A stretch of DNA of 64,000 nucleotides from Cobetia amphilecti (GTDB taxonomy: Bacteria; Pseudomonadota; Gammaproteobacteria; Pseudomonadales; Halomonadaceae): assembly GCF_020217465.1 (NCBI RefSeq), contig NZ_CP084115.1, positions 3,162,001 through 3,226,000 of the forward strand, given 5' to 3'. Below are positions 40,625-49,268 of the stretch, in pieces. The notes under the pieces were generated by a model. It saw only the letters and a list, made by a program, of their open reading frames with translations, had not been told where the DNA came from and did no database searches. Every line of letters begins with the position of its first letter. Position 1 is the first letter of the stretch. Both the position numbers and the translations under genes were made by a program.

Positions 40625-41664
40625 CCCATTGGGCACGCCTGTCGGAAACCGGCTCCACCACTGGCATGCGCCTGATGGTGACGATTCGTCGTCGCCTAGG
40701 TGCCTGGCCGTTTCGTATCGCGCTGTTTCCGGTGCTGGTGTGGTACTTCCTGCTGCGCGGGGTGGCGCGGCGTGCCTCCTTCGACTTCCTCAAGCGCCTC
40801 GAGCCAGAGCTTGGCGGCGTGCGCCTATGGACGAGAAGCTTCGCCCACTTCATGCAGTTCGGTGAGGCGATCATGGACAAGGTCTCGGCCTGGAGCGGCG
40901 AGATTCCGCTGACCTCGCTGACCGGCACCGGCCCGGAAGACCTGCGCGACGCCGCGCTGCGTGGCGAGGGCGGCATCATCCTCGTCGCTCACCACGGCAA
41001 TCTGGATGTGATCAATGCCATCGGCGAGCGCCACGACATCGATCTGTGCGCGCTGGTGCACACGCGCCACGCCGAGAAGTTCAATCAGCTGCTGGAGCAG
41101 GCCACCGGGCGCAAGCCGCCGCAGATGATCGAGGTCAGCGAGATCACGCCTGCCACCGCCATGGCGCTGGGCGATCGGGTCAATCGCGGCGGCTTCGTGG
41201 TCATCGCCGCCGACCGCGTGCCGATTCCGCCCACCGCCGACGATGCCAAGGCAGACACCCCTCCAGCAGAAGGCAGCAGACTCGCGTCGCCGGCCAGTGC
41301 CGCGGCCTCACCGCGCGTGCTGCACTGTGACTTCATCGATCAGCCCGCGCCCTTCCCGCAGGGGCCCTTCATGCTGGCCGCGCTGCTGCGCTGTCACGTC
41401 TATACCCTGAGCTGCATTCGCGAACAGGGCGGCGCCCATCCGCGTTTCCGGGTCGACTTCGCGCCCTTTGATGACAGCCGCGCCGTCAAGCGCAGCGGTC
41501 GCGAGGCGTGGATCCAGCAGGCCATGCAGCGTCACGCCCGTCATCTGGAAGCGCGCGTGAAGCGCCATCCGCTGCAGTGGTTCAACTTCTTCGACTTCTG
41601 GCATCAGGCGCCTGACAGCACGTCGAATCCAGACAGCGCGTCGGCTCCGAAACAGGACGCCTGA
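40621..41664 (+). CDS. LpxL-like lysophospholipid acyltransferase
   Basis: A 347-residue membrane acyltransferase of the lipid A acyltransferase (HtrB/LpxL) superfamily. It has an N-terminal membrane helix (FRIALFPVLVWYFLL), the catalytic HX4D in VAHHGNLDVINAI, and VVIAADRVPIPP. A Ser/Ala-rich insertion (about 215-240) follows that block. It should add an acyl or polyenoyl chain to the glycolipid made with the upstream glycosyltransferase; this role is inferred. Confidence 0.83.
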   Translation: MTHWARLSETGSTTGMRLMVTIRRRLGAWPFRIALFPVLVWYFLLRGVARRASFDFLKRLEPELGGVRLWTRSFAHFMQFGEAIMDKVSAWSGEIPLTSLTGTGPEDLRDAALRGEGGIILVAHHGNLDVINAIGERHDIDLCALVHTRHAEKFNQLLEQATGRKPPQMIEVSEITPATAMALGDRVNRGGFVVIAADRVPIPPTADDAKADTPPAEGSRLASPASAAASPRVLHCDFIDQPAPFPQGPFMLAALLRCHVYTLSCIREQGGAHPRFRVDFAPFDDSRAVKRSGREAWIQQAMQRHARHLEARVKRHPLQWFNFFDFWHQAPDSTSNPDSASAPKQDA

Positions 41665-41777
41665 GCCGCGCCGGGCCTGCGGCAACGCTGCTTCGCGCCC
41701 GGCTCTGCGGCCTTCACCTTGTTCGCTCTTCACGTTCAGCGCATTTTCACGCTTCTCTCTTCGCCAGGTACCTCGTC

Positions 41778-43382
41778 ATGTCACAGCCCGCCACCTCTTC
41801 CTCCGCCCTGATTCTCGACGGCAGTGATATCACCCTCGAGCAGTTGATCGATGTCGCCGAAGGCCGCCGTGAGGTGCGCCTGACTTCGGATGCCGCCTTC
41901 CGCGCCCGTATCGAGGCCGGCCCGGCCCTGCTGGAACGCCTGCTGGAGGAAGAAGGCGTGGTCTACGGCGTCACCACCGGTTACGGCGATTCCGTGACGC
42001 GTGCCGTGCAGGGGGCAGAGGACCTCGAAGCCCTGCCGCGCCATCTCTATACCTTCCACGGCTGTGGCATGGGCGCGGACCTGGATGTGGTCAGCAGTCG
42101 CGCGGTGGTGATGGTGCGCCTCGTCTCGCTGTGCCGTGGTGTCTCCGGGGTCAGCATGGCGCTGCTGGAGCGCCTCGTATGGCTGCTCAATCACGACATC
42201 CTGCCGCGCATTCCCGAAGAAGGCTCGGTGGGAGCCAGCGGCGATCTCACCCCGCTTTCCTATGTCGCCGCCGTGCTGTGTGGCGAGCGTGAGGTCTGGG
42301 TGCGCCCCGGCGCAGGCCAGCCCCACGCGCTGCGCCCGACGGCCGAGGTCTTCGCGGCACACGGCCTGACGCCCTATGTGCTGCGCCCCAAGGAAGGCCT
42401 GGCGCTGATGAACGGCACCGCCGTGATGACGGCTCTCGCCGCGCTGGCCTATGGCCGCACCTGCTACCTCAGCCGCCTGAGCGCGCGCATCACCGCCCTC
42501 AGCGTGCAGGCGCTGGAAGGCAACCCCTACCACTTCGATGCCGACCTGTTCGCCGCCAAGCCGCACCCCGGTCAAGCCCGCGTGGCCCAGTGGCTGCGCG
42601 ATGATCTGGCCCACCCGGCGGCACCGGAAGTCGACGCCACGCCGATCAACTCGCCGCGTCTGCAGGACCGCTACTCGACGCGCTGCGCGCCCCACGTCAT
42701 CGGCGTGGTCGAGGACAGCCTCAGCTGGTGGCGCAGCTTCCTGGAGACCGAGCTCAACAGCGCCAACGACAACCCGCTGATCGATGTCGAGGCCGGCAAG
42801 ATTCTCCACGGCGGCCACTTCTATGGCGGCCATGTGGCGATGGTGATGGACAGCCTCAAGACGGCGGTCGCCAACCTGGCTGACCTGCTCGACCGCCAGC
42901 TGGCACTGCTGGTCGACAGCCGCTACAACCGTGGCCTGCCCAGCAATCTCAGCGGTGCCACGCCCGAACGCGCGCCGCTCAATCATGGCTACAAGGCGGT
43001 ACAGATCGGCGCCTCGGCCTGGACGGCGGAAGCCCTCAAGCTGACCATGCCCGCCAGCGTCTTCTCGCGCTCCACCGAGTGCCACAATCAGGACAAGGTC
43101 AGCATGGGCACCATCGCCGCGCGGGATGCGCTGCGCGTGCTGACACTGGTGGAACAGGTCGCCGCCGCCACCCTGCACGCCGCCGTGCAGGGCAGCGAGC
43201 AACGCGCCGACATCACGGGTCAAGCCGCCACGCCGCCCAGACTGGCCGCCTTCACCCGTGAACTGCGTGAAGACATCGCGCCCCTCGAGGAAGATCGCGG
43301 TCTGGAAGCCGACCTGCGCCTGCTGTGCGCGCGCATCCGTGAGCGCCATTGGGCCCTGAGCGCCGGCGAGGCCAACGCATGA
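41778..43382 (+). CDS. HAL/PAL/TAL-family aromatic amino acid ammonia lyase
   Basis: A 534-residue enzyme. The MIO cofactor triad Ala-Ser-Gly is at 153-155 in EGSVGASGDLTPLSY, the catalytic Tyr is near residue 63 in YGVTTGYG, and NDNPLI and the C-terminal QDKVSMGTIAARD are family hallmarks. The substrate-selectivity pair in RHLYTFHGCG is Phe93-His94, neither the Ser-His of histidine lyases nor the His-Leu of Rhodobacter tyrosine lyase. In this cluster it most likely makes a cinnamate or coumarate starter, so hutH is a poor name. Confidence 0.9.
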   Translation: MSQPATSSSALILDGSDITLEQLIDVAEGRREVRLTSDAAFRARIEAGPALLERLLEEEGVVYGVTTGYGDSVTRAVQGAEDLEALPRHLYTFHGCGMGADLDVVSSRAVVMVRLVSLCRGVSGVSMALLERLVWLLNHDILPRIPEEGSVGASGDLTPLSYVAAVLCGEREVWVRPGAGQPHALRPTAEVFAAHGLTPYVLRPKEGLALMNGTAVMTALAALAYGRTCYLSRLSARITALSVQALEGNPYHFDADLFAAKPHPGQARVAQWLRDDLAHPAAPEVDATPINSPRLQDRYSTRCAPHVIGVVEDSLSWWRSFLETELNSANDNPLIDVEAGKILHGGHFYGGHVAMVMDSLKTAVANLADLLDRQLALLVDSRYNRGLPSNLSGATPERAPLNHGYKAVQIGASAWTAEALKLTMPASVFSRSTECHNQDKVSMGTIAARDALRVLTLVEQVAAATLHAAVQGSEQRADITGQAATPPRLAAFTRELREDIAPLEEDRGLEADLRLLCARIRERHWALSAGEANA

Positions 43383-43909
43383 ACGAGAGACAAGCCATGA
43401 ATCAGCCAGCCGAAACACCGATGCCGACCGCCACGGTAGAGATGGAAGTGCCCTTCCACGACGTCGACATGATGGAAGTCGCCTGGCACGGCCATTACGT
43501 GCGCTATCTCGAGATCGCCCGCTGCAAGCTGCTCGACATGCTCGACTACAACTACCCGCAGATGCGCGATTCCGGCTACGCCTGGCCGGTGATCGACCTG
43601 CGCCTGCGCTATGCCGGCCCGGCGCGCTTCGGTCAGCGCATCGCCGTCACCGCGCGGCTGCGTGAGTGGGAGAACCGCCTCAAGCTCGACTACGTGATCC
43701 GCGATGTCGAGAGCGGCAAGCGCCTGACCCGCGGCTACAGCGTGCAGGTCGCCGTCGGGTTGGAAGATGGCGAGATGCTGCTGGCCTCGCCCGCCGCGCT
43801 CAGCGAGCGGCTGGCCGCCTGGCAGGCCAGTCAGTCGCAAGTCAGCCAGTCACGCTCCAGCGACGAGGATGCGCCTGCCACCCCGAACCCGACACAAGGA
43901 ACACCGTGA
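43379..43909 (+). CDS. apeK: Acyl-CoA/ACP thioesterase, 4HBT type
   Basis: A hotdog thioesterase of about 176 residues with VPFHDVDMMEVAWHGHYVRY, the 4-hydroxybenzoyl-CoA thioesterase signature (catalytic Asp in DVDMMEVAWHGHY), and WPVIDLRLRYAGPARFGQRI. The ATG at 43379 overlaps the lyase stop; a second ATG at 43397 is also possible. The polar tail after about residue 145 is low in complexity. It is thought to release or edit polyene intermediates. The symbol follows ape naming from memory. Confidence 0.85.
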   Translation: MNERQAMNQPAETPMPTATVEMEVPFHDVDMMEVAWHGHYVRYLEIARCKLLDMLDYNYPQMRDSGYAWPVIDLRLRYAGPARFGQRIAVTARLREWENRLKLDYVIRDVESGKRLTRGYSVQVAVGLEDGEMLLASPAALSERLAAWQASQSQVSQSRSSDEDAPATPNPTQGTP

Positions 43910-44514
43910 TGACTTCGCGCCTTGCCATTGCCGCCACTGCCCTGCTGCTGACTGCCGGTGCCCCCTGGGCCAGCGCATCCGAGAACAGTGCCTCAAAGAC
44001 CAGCACCGCCGAATTCGACGCCCGCGCCCTGACGCAACAGCTGGCGCGCACCGCCCCGGTCTGCGGTGACTTCCAGCAGACGCGCTGGCTCGAGGATGTC
44101 GGTGCAGAGCTCGAGAGCCGGGGTCACTTCCGTCTGATCGGCGACCCGAACGCACCCGAAGGCCTGGTGTGGGAAACCACTTCGCCGATTGAAGACCGTC
44201 TCGAGATGCGCCCCGATGCCGGCCAAGGCCCGAATGGCGAGCCGCTGCCGGCCGACCAGCAGGCGATGGCGGAGCTGCTGATCAGCTTCTTCCACGGCGA
44301 CTGGCAGGCGCTGGAGGAGCACTTCTCCCTGACGTTGACGGGTACGCCGGATGATTGGCAGGCCAGCCTGACGCCCAACGATGCCCGGCTGGCCGAGGCC
44401 ATCGAGCGCCTCGAGATCGACGGTGGCAGCTGGCTGGAACACGTGAATCTCGACAGCGGCGACGGTGACCGCCTTGAGCTGGCGCTCACCGCCGGCGGTC
44501 ACTGCGAGCGATGA
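43909..44514 (+). CDS. LolA-like periplasmic carrier protein
   Basis: A 201-residue exported protein. A signal peptide (MTSRLAIAATALLLTAGAPW, cleaved after about residue 24) is followed by a LolA-type fold with FQQTRWLEDVGAELESRGHF and VWETTSPIEDRLEM. It probably carries the polyene lipid across the periplasm, by analogy with lipoprotein carrier LolA. The start at 43909 overlaps the thioesterase stop by one base (TGATG), with AAGGAA upstream. The exact cargo is inferred. Confidence 0.82.
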   Translation: MTSRLAIAATALLLTAGAPWASASENSASKTSTAEFDARALTQQLARTAPVCGDFQQTRWLEDVGAELESRGHFRLIGDPNAPEGLVWETTSPIEDRLEMRPDAGQGPNGEPLPADQQAMAELLISFFHGDWQALEEHFSLTLTGTPDDWQASLTPNDARLAEAIERLEIDGGSWLEHVNLDSGDGDRLELALTAGGHCER

Positions 44515-46967
44515 CATCGCCCAGCCATGAGCCGCGCCAGGGGCTGGATCGCGCCATCTGGCGCTGGCTGTGGGCCGCCGCCCTGCTGCTGTGCGCGCTG
44601 CTGCTGGCCGCGAAGATCGTCCCGCAGAGCCCCTGGCGTGGGGCGATCGACACCCGCATCACCGCCATGCTGCCAGAGCAGGAGCGCAGCCCGCTGGCAG
44701 CGCGCGCCGAATCGCTGGATGACACCGCCAACCGGCTGGTGATTCTGGTCGGCAGTCGCGATGCCAGCGCCGCCGCACGCAAGCAGCGTGACGCCGCCGC
44801 CCAGGCGCTGCGTCAGGCGCTCGCGCCCATCGCGACGCTGGATGACGGCAAGAGCCTCGAAAGCCTGCGCCTGCCGGCAGAGGTCCAGCCGGCCCTGATC
44901 GCCCCGTCGCTTGCAGGCCTGAGTGACGATGACTGGCAGGCACGCGCCCTCAGGCAACTGTTCCAGCCCGGCGGCCAGCGCGACCTGATCCGCGATCCCT
45001 TCGGTCTCGCCGGCGCCTGGCAGAGCTGGCTGACGCCCGCCAACCTGTCGCTGTCCGGCGGCCAGCTCTTGCTGCGCGCGCCGGCTTCCGCTGGCTCAGC
45101 CAGTAACGAACAGGACAGTGATGAGCAGAACAGCGAAGAAGGCGGTAGCGGCTATCGGCTGATCAGCGCCACCCTGACGGGCAGCGCCTACGCGATGAGT
45201 GACCAGCAGGCGCTGGAGCAGGCCGTGAATGGCGTGAAGGCCGACTATCCCGACGTCCAGCTGCTGCGCTCCGGACTGGTCTTCCATGCCAGCAACGGCG
45301 CGCAACAGGCCAAGCAGGAGATGTCGACCATCGGGCTCGGCTCGCTGATCGGCGTGCTGCTGTTGCTATGGGCGGTGTTCCGCACCCCGCGTCGGCTGCC
45401 ATTGCTGCTGGTGCCGGTGGCCACGGGTGTGCTGTTCGCGCTGCCGCTGACCTGGTGGGCCTTCGGCAGCCTGCATGTGCTGACGCTGGCCTTCGGCGCC
45501 AGCCTGATCGGCATCTCCATCGATTATGTGCTGCATCTGGAGTGCATGCGCCGTCTGGCGACGCATGGCCGTGGCGGGCTCGCCGCGCTGTGGCCGGGCC
45601 TGACGCTGGGACTGTGCTCCAGCCTCGCCGCCTATCTGGCCATCACCCTGACGCCGATGCCCGGCCTGCGCCAGATGGGCATGTTCGCGGCGCTCGGCTT
45701 GATCGGTGCCTGGCTGAGCGTGCGCCTGTGGCTACCGCAACTGCCACTGCCGGCACAGGCCACCCGCGAGGACTCCCCCGCCGCCCGCGCCGCAGGATGT
45801 CTGGCGCGCGCCATTCCCGGCAAGCGCAGCTGGCAGGCACTGGGTCTGCTGCTGATGGCTGCGCTTGCCAGCCTCTACGGACTGCGCAGCGATGACCGCC
45901 TCACGCAGCTCAACCCCTCGCCTGCGTCTCTGATCAACGAGCAACGCGAGGTCCAGCGCCTGCTTGCCGAACCGGATGGCCTGCGCTACCTGATCGTGCA
46001 GGCCGAGACTGACGCCGCCCTGCTCACGCGCCTGCATGCGCTGGAAGACACCTTCCAGCAGCTGAATGCACGCCAGCAGCTGGGCCACTGGGCGAGCCTC
46101 GCTCAGCAACTGCCGACGCTTGAACAGCAGCAGGCCAATCTCGGCGCCATGCGTGAGCGCACCCGCACCCTGCTGCCCCAGGTGCTGAGCACCGCAGGCC
46201 TGTCACCCGAGCTAGTCACGCGTGCCGAGCAGGCCATCGCAGACGCCCACCCGCTGCGCCCGGCGGACTGGGTCGCGCTGCCCGCCGGTGAGATGGGCCA
46301 GCGACTGTGGCTCGATTCGCGCCGCGCCGCCATCGGCATCGTGCGCTTCGGCGATGTCACGGCTGAGGGCAGCGCAGCGCTTGCGCGCCTCGCCGCGGAT
46401 GACGACAGACTCGAGTATGTCGATCAGGTCGCCAGGCTCTCGACGACGCTGGGCAGGATTAGCAGCGAGATGGCCTGGCTGGTCGGCGGCGCGGTGGTCT
46501 TGATCAGCCTGCTGCTGGCGCTGCGCTATCGCCGCAGCACCTGGCGAGCCCTGCTGCCGCCGCTGGGCGGACTGGTGCTGACGCTGGCGGCCCTGACGCT
46601 GGCAGGCGTCGGCCTCAACCTCTTCCACCTGCTGGGCCTGTTGCTGGTACTGGGGATTGGCCTCGATGCAGGCATCTTCTGTGCCGAGCATCCCGCGCGC
46701 AGCGCAGAAAAAAGCAGTGCTGGCATCTTCTGTGCCGAGCATCCTGCGCGCCGCTCTTTATCAGCTCCAGCGTCAGATGCAGCACAGACCAGCACCAGCC
46801 GTGCATCGCAGGCCAGCCTGCTGGCGATTTCGCTGTCGTGCGCCTCCAGCCTGCTAGCCTTTGGGTTGTTGAGCTTCAGTCAGACACCGGCGCTGGCGGC
46901 ACTGGGGCTGGCCTGCCTGCTGGGGCTGAGCGCCACCTGGTGTCTGGTGCCCTTCGCGCGCAGTTGA
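44511..46967 (+). CDS. MMPL/RND-family exporter
   Basis: An 818-residue transporter with about twelve helices in two halves, each half a periplasmic domain followed by a five-to-six-helix bundle (IGLGSLIGVLLLLWAVFRTP and GISIDYVLHLE in the first half, LLLVLGIGLDAGIFCAEHPA in the second). GIDYxxHxE-like motifs mark proton-coupled MMPL proteins. It should flip or export the polyene glycolipid across the inner membrane. A 51-bp direct duplication repeats GIFCAEHPAR in the second half. It overlaps the LolA-like gene by four bases. Confidence 0.88.
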   Translation: MTSPSHEPRQGLDRAIWRWLWAAALLLCALLLAAKIVPQSPWRGAIDTRITAMLPEQERSPLAARAESLDDTANRLVILVGSRDASAAARKQRDAAAQALRQALAPIATLDDGKSLESLRLPAEVQPALIAPSLAGLSDDDWQARALRQLFQPGGQRDLIRDPFGLAGAWQSWLTPANLSLSGGQLLLRAPASAGSASNEQDSDEQNSEEGGSGYRLISATLTGSAYAMSDQQALEQAVNGVKADYPDVQLLRSGLVFHASNGAQQAKQEMSTIGLGSLIGVLLLLWAVFRTPRRLPLLLVPVATGVLFALPLTWWAFGSLHVLTLAFGASLIGISIDYVLHLECMRRLATHGRGGLAALWPGLTLGLCSSLAAYLAITLTPMPGLRQMGMFAALGLIGAWLSVRLWLPQLPLPAQATREDSPAARAAGCLARAIPGKRSWQALGLLLMAALASLYGLRSDDRLTQLNPSPASLINEQREVQRLLAEPDGLRYLIVQAETDAALLTRLHALEDTFQQLNARQQLGHWASLAQQLPTLEQQQANLGAMRERTRTLLPQVLSTAGLSPELVTRAEQAIADAHPLRPADWVALPAGEMGQRLWLDSRRAAIGIVRFGDVTAEGSAALARLAADDDRLEYVDQVARLSTTLGRISSEMAWLVGGAVVLISLLLALRYRRSTWRALLPPLGGLVLTLAALTLAGVGLNLFHLLGLLLVLGIGLDAGIFCAEHPARSAEKSSAGIFCAEHPARRSLSAPASDAAQTSTSRASQASLLAISLSCASSLLAFGLLSFSQTPALAALGLACLLGLSATWCLVPFARS
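46671..46751. repeat. 51-bp direct duplication inside the MMPL gene
   Basis: A 30-bp string at 46671-46700 (ggcatcttctgtgccgagca, then tcccgcgcgc) recurs at 46722-46751 with one difference. It adds 17 residues in frame. Confidence 0.95.
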
Positions 46968-47051
46968 GGCGGGTCTGAAGCGAAAGACAAGCAAGCCGCA
47001 GGGAACGCAGCGCAGCATGTACACATAACGACAACGACAGGGGACGATGCC

Positions 47052-48443
47052 ATGGAATCGGCAGATCGCAGCAACAACCCACCACGCAAGGAAGTCATCA
47101 TCATCGGCGCCGGACCCGCCGGCGCGGCGGCGGCGGCGTGGCTGGCACGCGCGGGCCATGCGGTGCGCGTACTGGAGCGCAGCCACTTCCCTCGCTTCTC
47201 CATCGGCGAGAGCCTGCTGCCACGTTGCATGCAGCATCTGGAGGCCTGCGGCTTGATGGAGGCCGCCGCCGCCGGTGGCTATCAGCGCAAGACCGGTGCG
47301 GCCTTCACCCGCCGCGGCGAGCATCGCGTGATCGACTTCCGCGACAAGTTCAGCGACGGCCCCGGCACCACCTGGCAGGTAGAGCGCGCCGACTTTGATC
47401 AGCGCTTGATCGAGGGCGCGCGGGCGGCGGGCGCCGAGGTCGAATTCGGTGTCACGGTCACGGGCTTCACTCCGGCTCGCGCCGCGCAGAGCGACGCCAC
47501 CGGCCATGCGCAGGGGCCACGCCTCACGCTGGCGGATGGCCGCGAGCTTGAGGCCGCCTTCGTGCTGGATGCCAGCGGCTATGGCCGCGTGCTGGCGCGC
47601 CTCGAATCGCTTGAGCGTGACCCGCGCCTGGAGCCGCGCATGGCGCTGTTCGGCCATGTCCACGATGGCATCGCCGACCTCGCGCCGCCCGCCGAGGGCT
47701 ATCGCCGCGACAATATCCTGATCGCCTCGCATCCTACGCATCCCGATGTCTGGTACTGGCTGATTCCCTTCGCCAATGGCCGCGCCTCGCTGGGCGTGGT
47801 CGGCCCGCGCGAGCTGATCGAGCCTGCCGCCGAGGACGATGCGCAGACACGCCTGTGGCAGTGGGTGATGGAAGAACCGCGCCTGGCGGAGCTGCTGCGT
47901 GATGCTCGACCGGCCAACGCCGTGCAGTCGCTGGGCGGTTACAGCGCCGATGTCAGTCGCCTGCATGGCCCGGGCTATGCGCTGCTCGGCAATGCCGGAG
48001 AATTTCTGGACCCGGTGTTCTCCTCCGGCGTGACCATCGCGCTGGAATCGGCGCTGCGTGCCGCGCCGCTGGTCGGGCGTGAGCTTACCGCGACCCGCGA
48101 TGAGCAGCGCCCCGACTGGGCCAGCGAATATGAGCAGCCGCTGCGCCGTGGCATCGAGGTCTTCCGCGAATTCGTCACCGCCTGGTACGACAGCCGTCTG
48201 ACCGACATCATCTATCATCCCGAGCCGCATGCGCGGATTCGCCAGATGATCAGCGCGGTGCTCGCCGGTTACGCCTGGGACACGACCAACCCCTTCGTCA
48301 GTGCCAGTCGCCGCCGCCTGACGGCCCTTGCCAGACTGACCGCGCCCGAGCAGACACTCGCGCCAGACGCGGTGCCGGAAAGCGATTCGCTCGCTGACCT
48401 CAGCGCCTTCGGCCGCGCAGCAAGCGTCGGCGAGAACAGGTAA
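47052..48443 (+). CDS. Flavin-dependent oxidoreductase with halogenase-type motifs
   Basis: A 463-residue FAD protein. The FAD site GAGPAG is at 19-24, GESLLP at 52-57 and the second FAD motif is GYALLGNAGEFLDPVFSSG. Two features fit the flavin-dependent halogenase family: Lys80 in RKTGAAF, at the place of the catalytic Lys, and WYWLIP at 234-239, the WxWxIP motif. Aryl polyene clusters carry related oxidoreductases of unknown role, and xanthomonadins are brominated, so aryl halogenation is possible. It could equally be a non-halogenating desaturase or monooxygenase. It starts 85 bp after the MMPL gene. Confidence 0.82.
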   Translation: MESADRSNNPPRKEVIIIGAGPAGAAAAAWLARAGHAVRVLERSHFPRFSIGESLLPRCMQHLEACGLMEAAAAGGYQRKTGAAFTRRGEHRVIDFRDKFSDGPGTTWQVERADFDQRLIEGARAAGAEVEFGVTVTGFTPARAAQSDATGHAQGPRLTLADGRELEAAFVLDASGYGRVLARLESLERDPRLEPRMALFGHVHDGIADLAPPAEGYRRDNILIASHPTHPDVWYWLIPFANGRASLGVVGPRELIEPAAEDDAQTRLWQWVMEEPRLAELLRDARPANAVQSLGGYSADVSRLHGPGYALLGNAGEFLDPVFSSGVTIALESALRAAPLVGRELTATRDEQRPDWASEYEQPLRRGIEVFREFVTAWYDSRLTDIIYHPEPHARIRQMISAVLAGYAWDTTNPFVSASRRRLTALARLTAPEQTLAPDAVPESDSLADLSAFGRAASVGENR

Positions 48444-48452
48444 AGTAGCGTC

Positions 48453-49268
48453 ATGAAAAACATGTCTTTCGCCTCTCACGCTGTTTCTACTGGGCTGCAC
48501 ACAGTCGGGCTGCGCTCAGCAGGGCTGCGCTCTACTGGGCTGCACACAGTCGGGCTGCGTTCAGCAGGGCTGCGCAGCCGCCTCGGGCTGGCCAGCCTTG
48601 CCGTGGCCGCCACGCTGCTGTTGAGCGGCTGCAGCCTGCTCGCCCCACAGCCGCTGGAGGCTGCCAGCCCGATGCCGGCGCTGGCGAGTCTCGAGCAGAC
48701 CAGTACCCAACGTCTGATTCTGCGTGTGGCGCGTATAGAGAGTGATGACAACGCAAAACGGACTGTCGCTGTGGATGCCGAGGCTGGCGAGGGTGCGCAG
48801 GAGCAGAATCTGCCGCCTCTCATCGGCGTACTGCGTCAATCGCCCGAGGCCATGCGGCTGGTCATGCTCAGCGTGCAGGGCCAACGCCTGCTGACGCTGG
48901 TGCATGATGCCGACGGCAGCCGTTTCGAGAAGGCACGCCCCGAGGTACTCGAGAAGCTGCCCTTCAGCGCCGACTGGCTGGCGCGACGTATCGCCTGGGT
49001 GCACTGGCCGCAGGCCGCGATCGATGACGCCTTTGCGAACACAGGCTGGCAGCTGGTACAACGCGGCGACTGGCAACAAAGTCGCCAGCCCGCGCAGCGC
49101 ATCATCACGCAAGATGGTGTGACCATCGCCGAGCTGACCCGCGATGCCAGTGGCAGCGTGACCCTGCGCGACCCGGCGGCCGACATGCAGCTGACGCTGG
49201 AACCGCTGGCAGCGCCCAGCACACAGAACGCCCCTGACGACTCACCGGAAGCTCCCGCGCATGACTGA
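48453..49268 (+). CDS. DUF3261-type lipoprotein
   Basis: A 271-residue lipoprotein. The hydrophobic segment and lipobox are LASLAVAATLLLSGCS, with the lipidated Cys at about residue 60. It is preceded by an unusual 42-residue leader made of two 15-residue repeats (TGLHTVGLRSAGLRS). The mature part has PLIGVLRQSPEAMRLVMLSV and is typical of the small outer-membrane lipoproteins found in aryl polyene clusters. The start may really lie downstream of the repeats, but no good alternative Met exists before the signal. Confidence 0.75.
   Translation: MKNMSFASHAVSTGLHTVGLRSAGLRSTGLHTVGLRSAGLRSRLGLASLAVAATLLLSGCSLLAPQPLEAASPMPALASLEQTSTQRLILRVARIESDDNAKRTVAVDAEAGEGAQEQNLPPLIGVLRQSPEAMRLVMLSVQGQRLLTLVHDADGSRFEKARPEVLEKLPFSADWLARRIAWVHWPQAAIDDAFANTGWQLVQRGDWQQSRQPAQRIITQDGVTIAELTRDASGSVTLRDPAADMQLTLEPLAAPSTQNAPDDSPEAPAHD
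48489..48578. repeat. 45-bp tandem duplication upstream of the lipoprotein signal
   Basis: Two adjacent 45-bp units starting actgggctgcacacagtcgg (48489 and 48534), nearly identical until the last few bases. They encode the 15-residue repeat before the signal peptide. Confidence 0.95.

Noticed and set aside
41778-43382. Histidine utilisation enzyme HutH
   Set aside because: The fold is right, but the selectivity residues differ and the neighbours are pigment genes, with no hutU, hutI or hutG.
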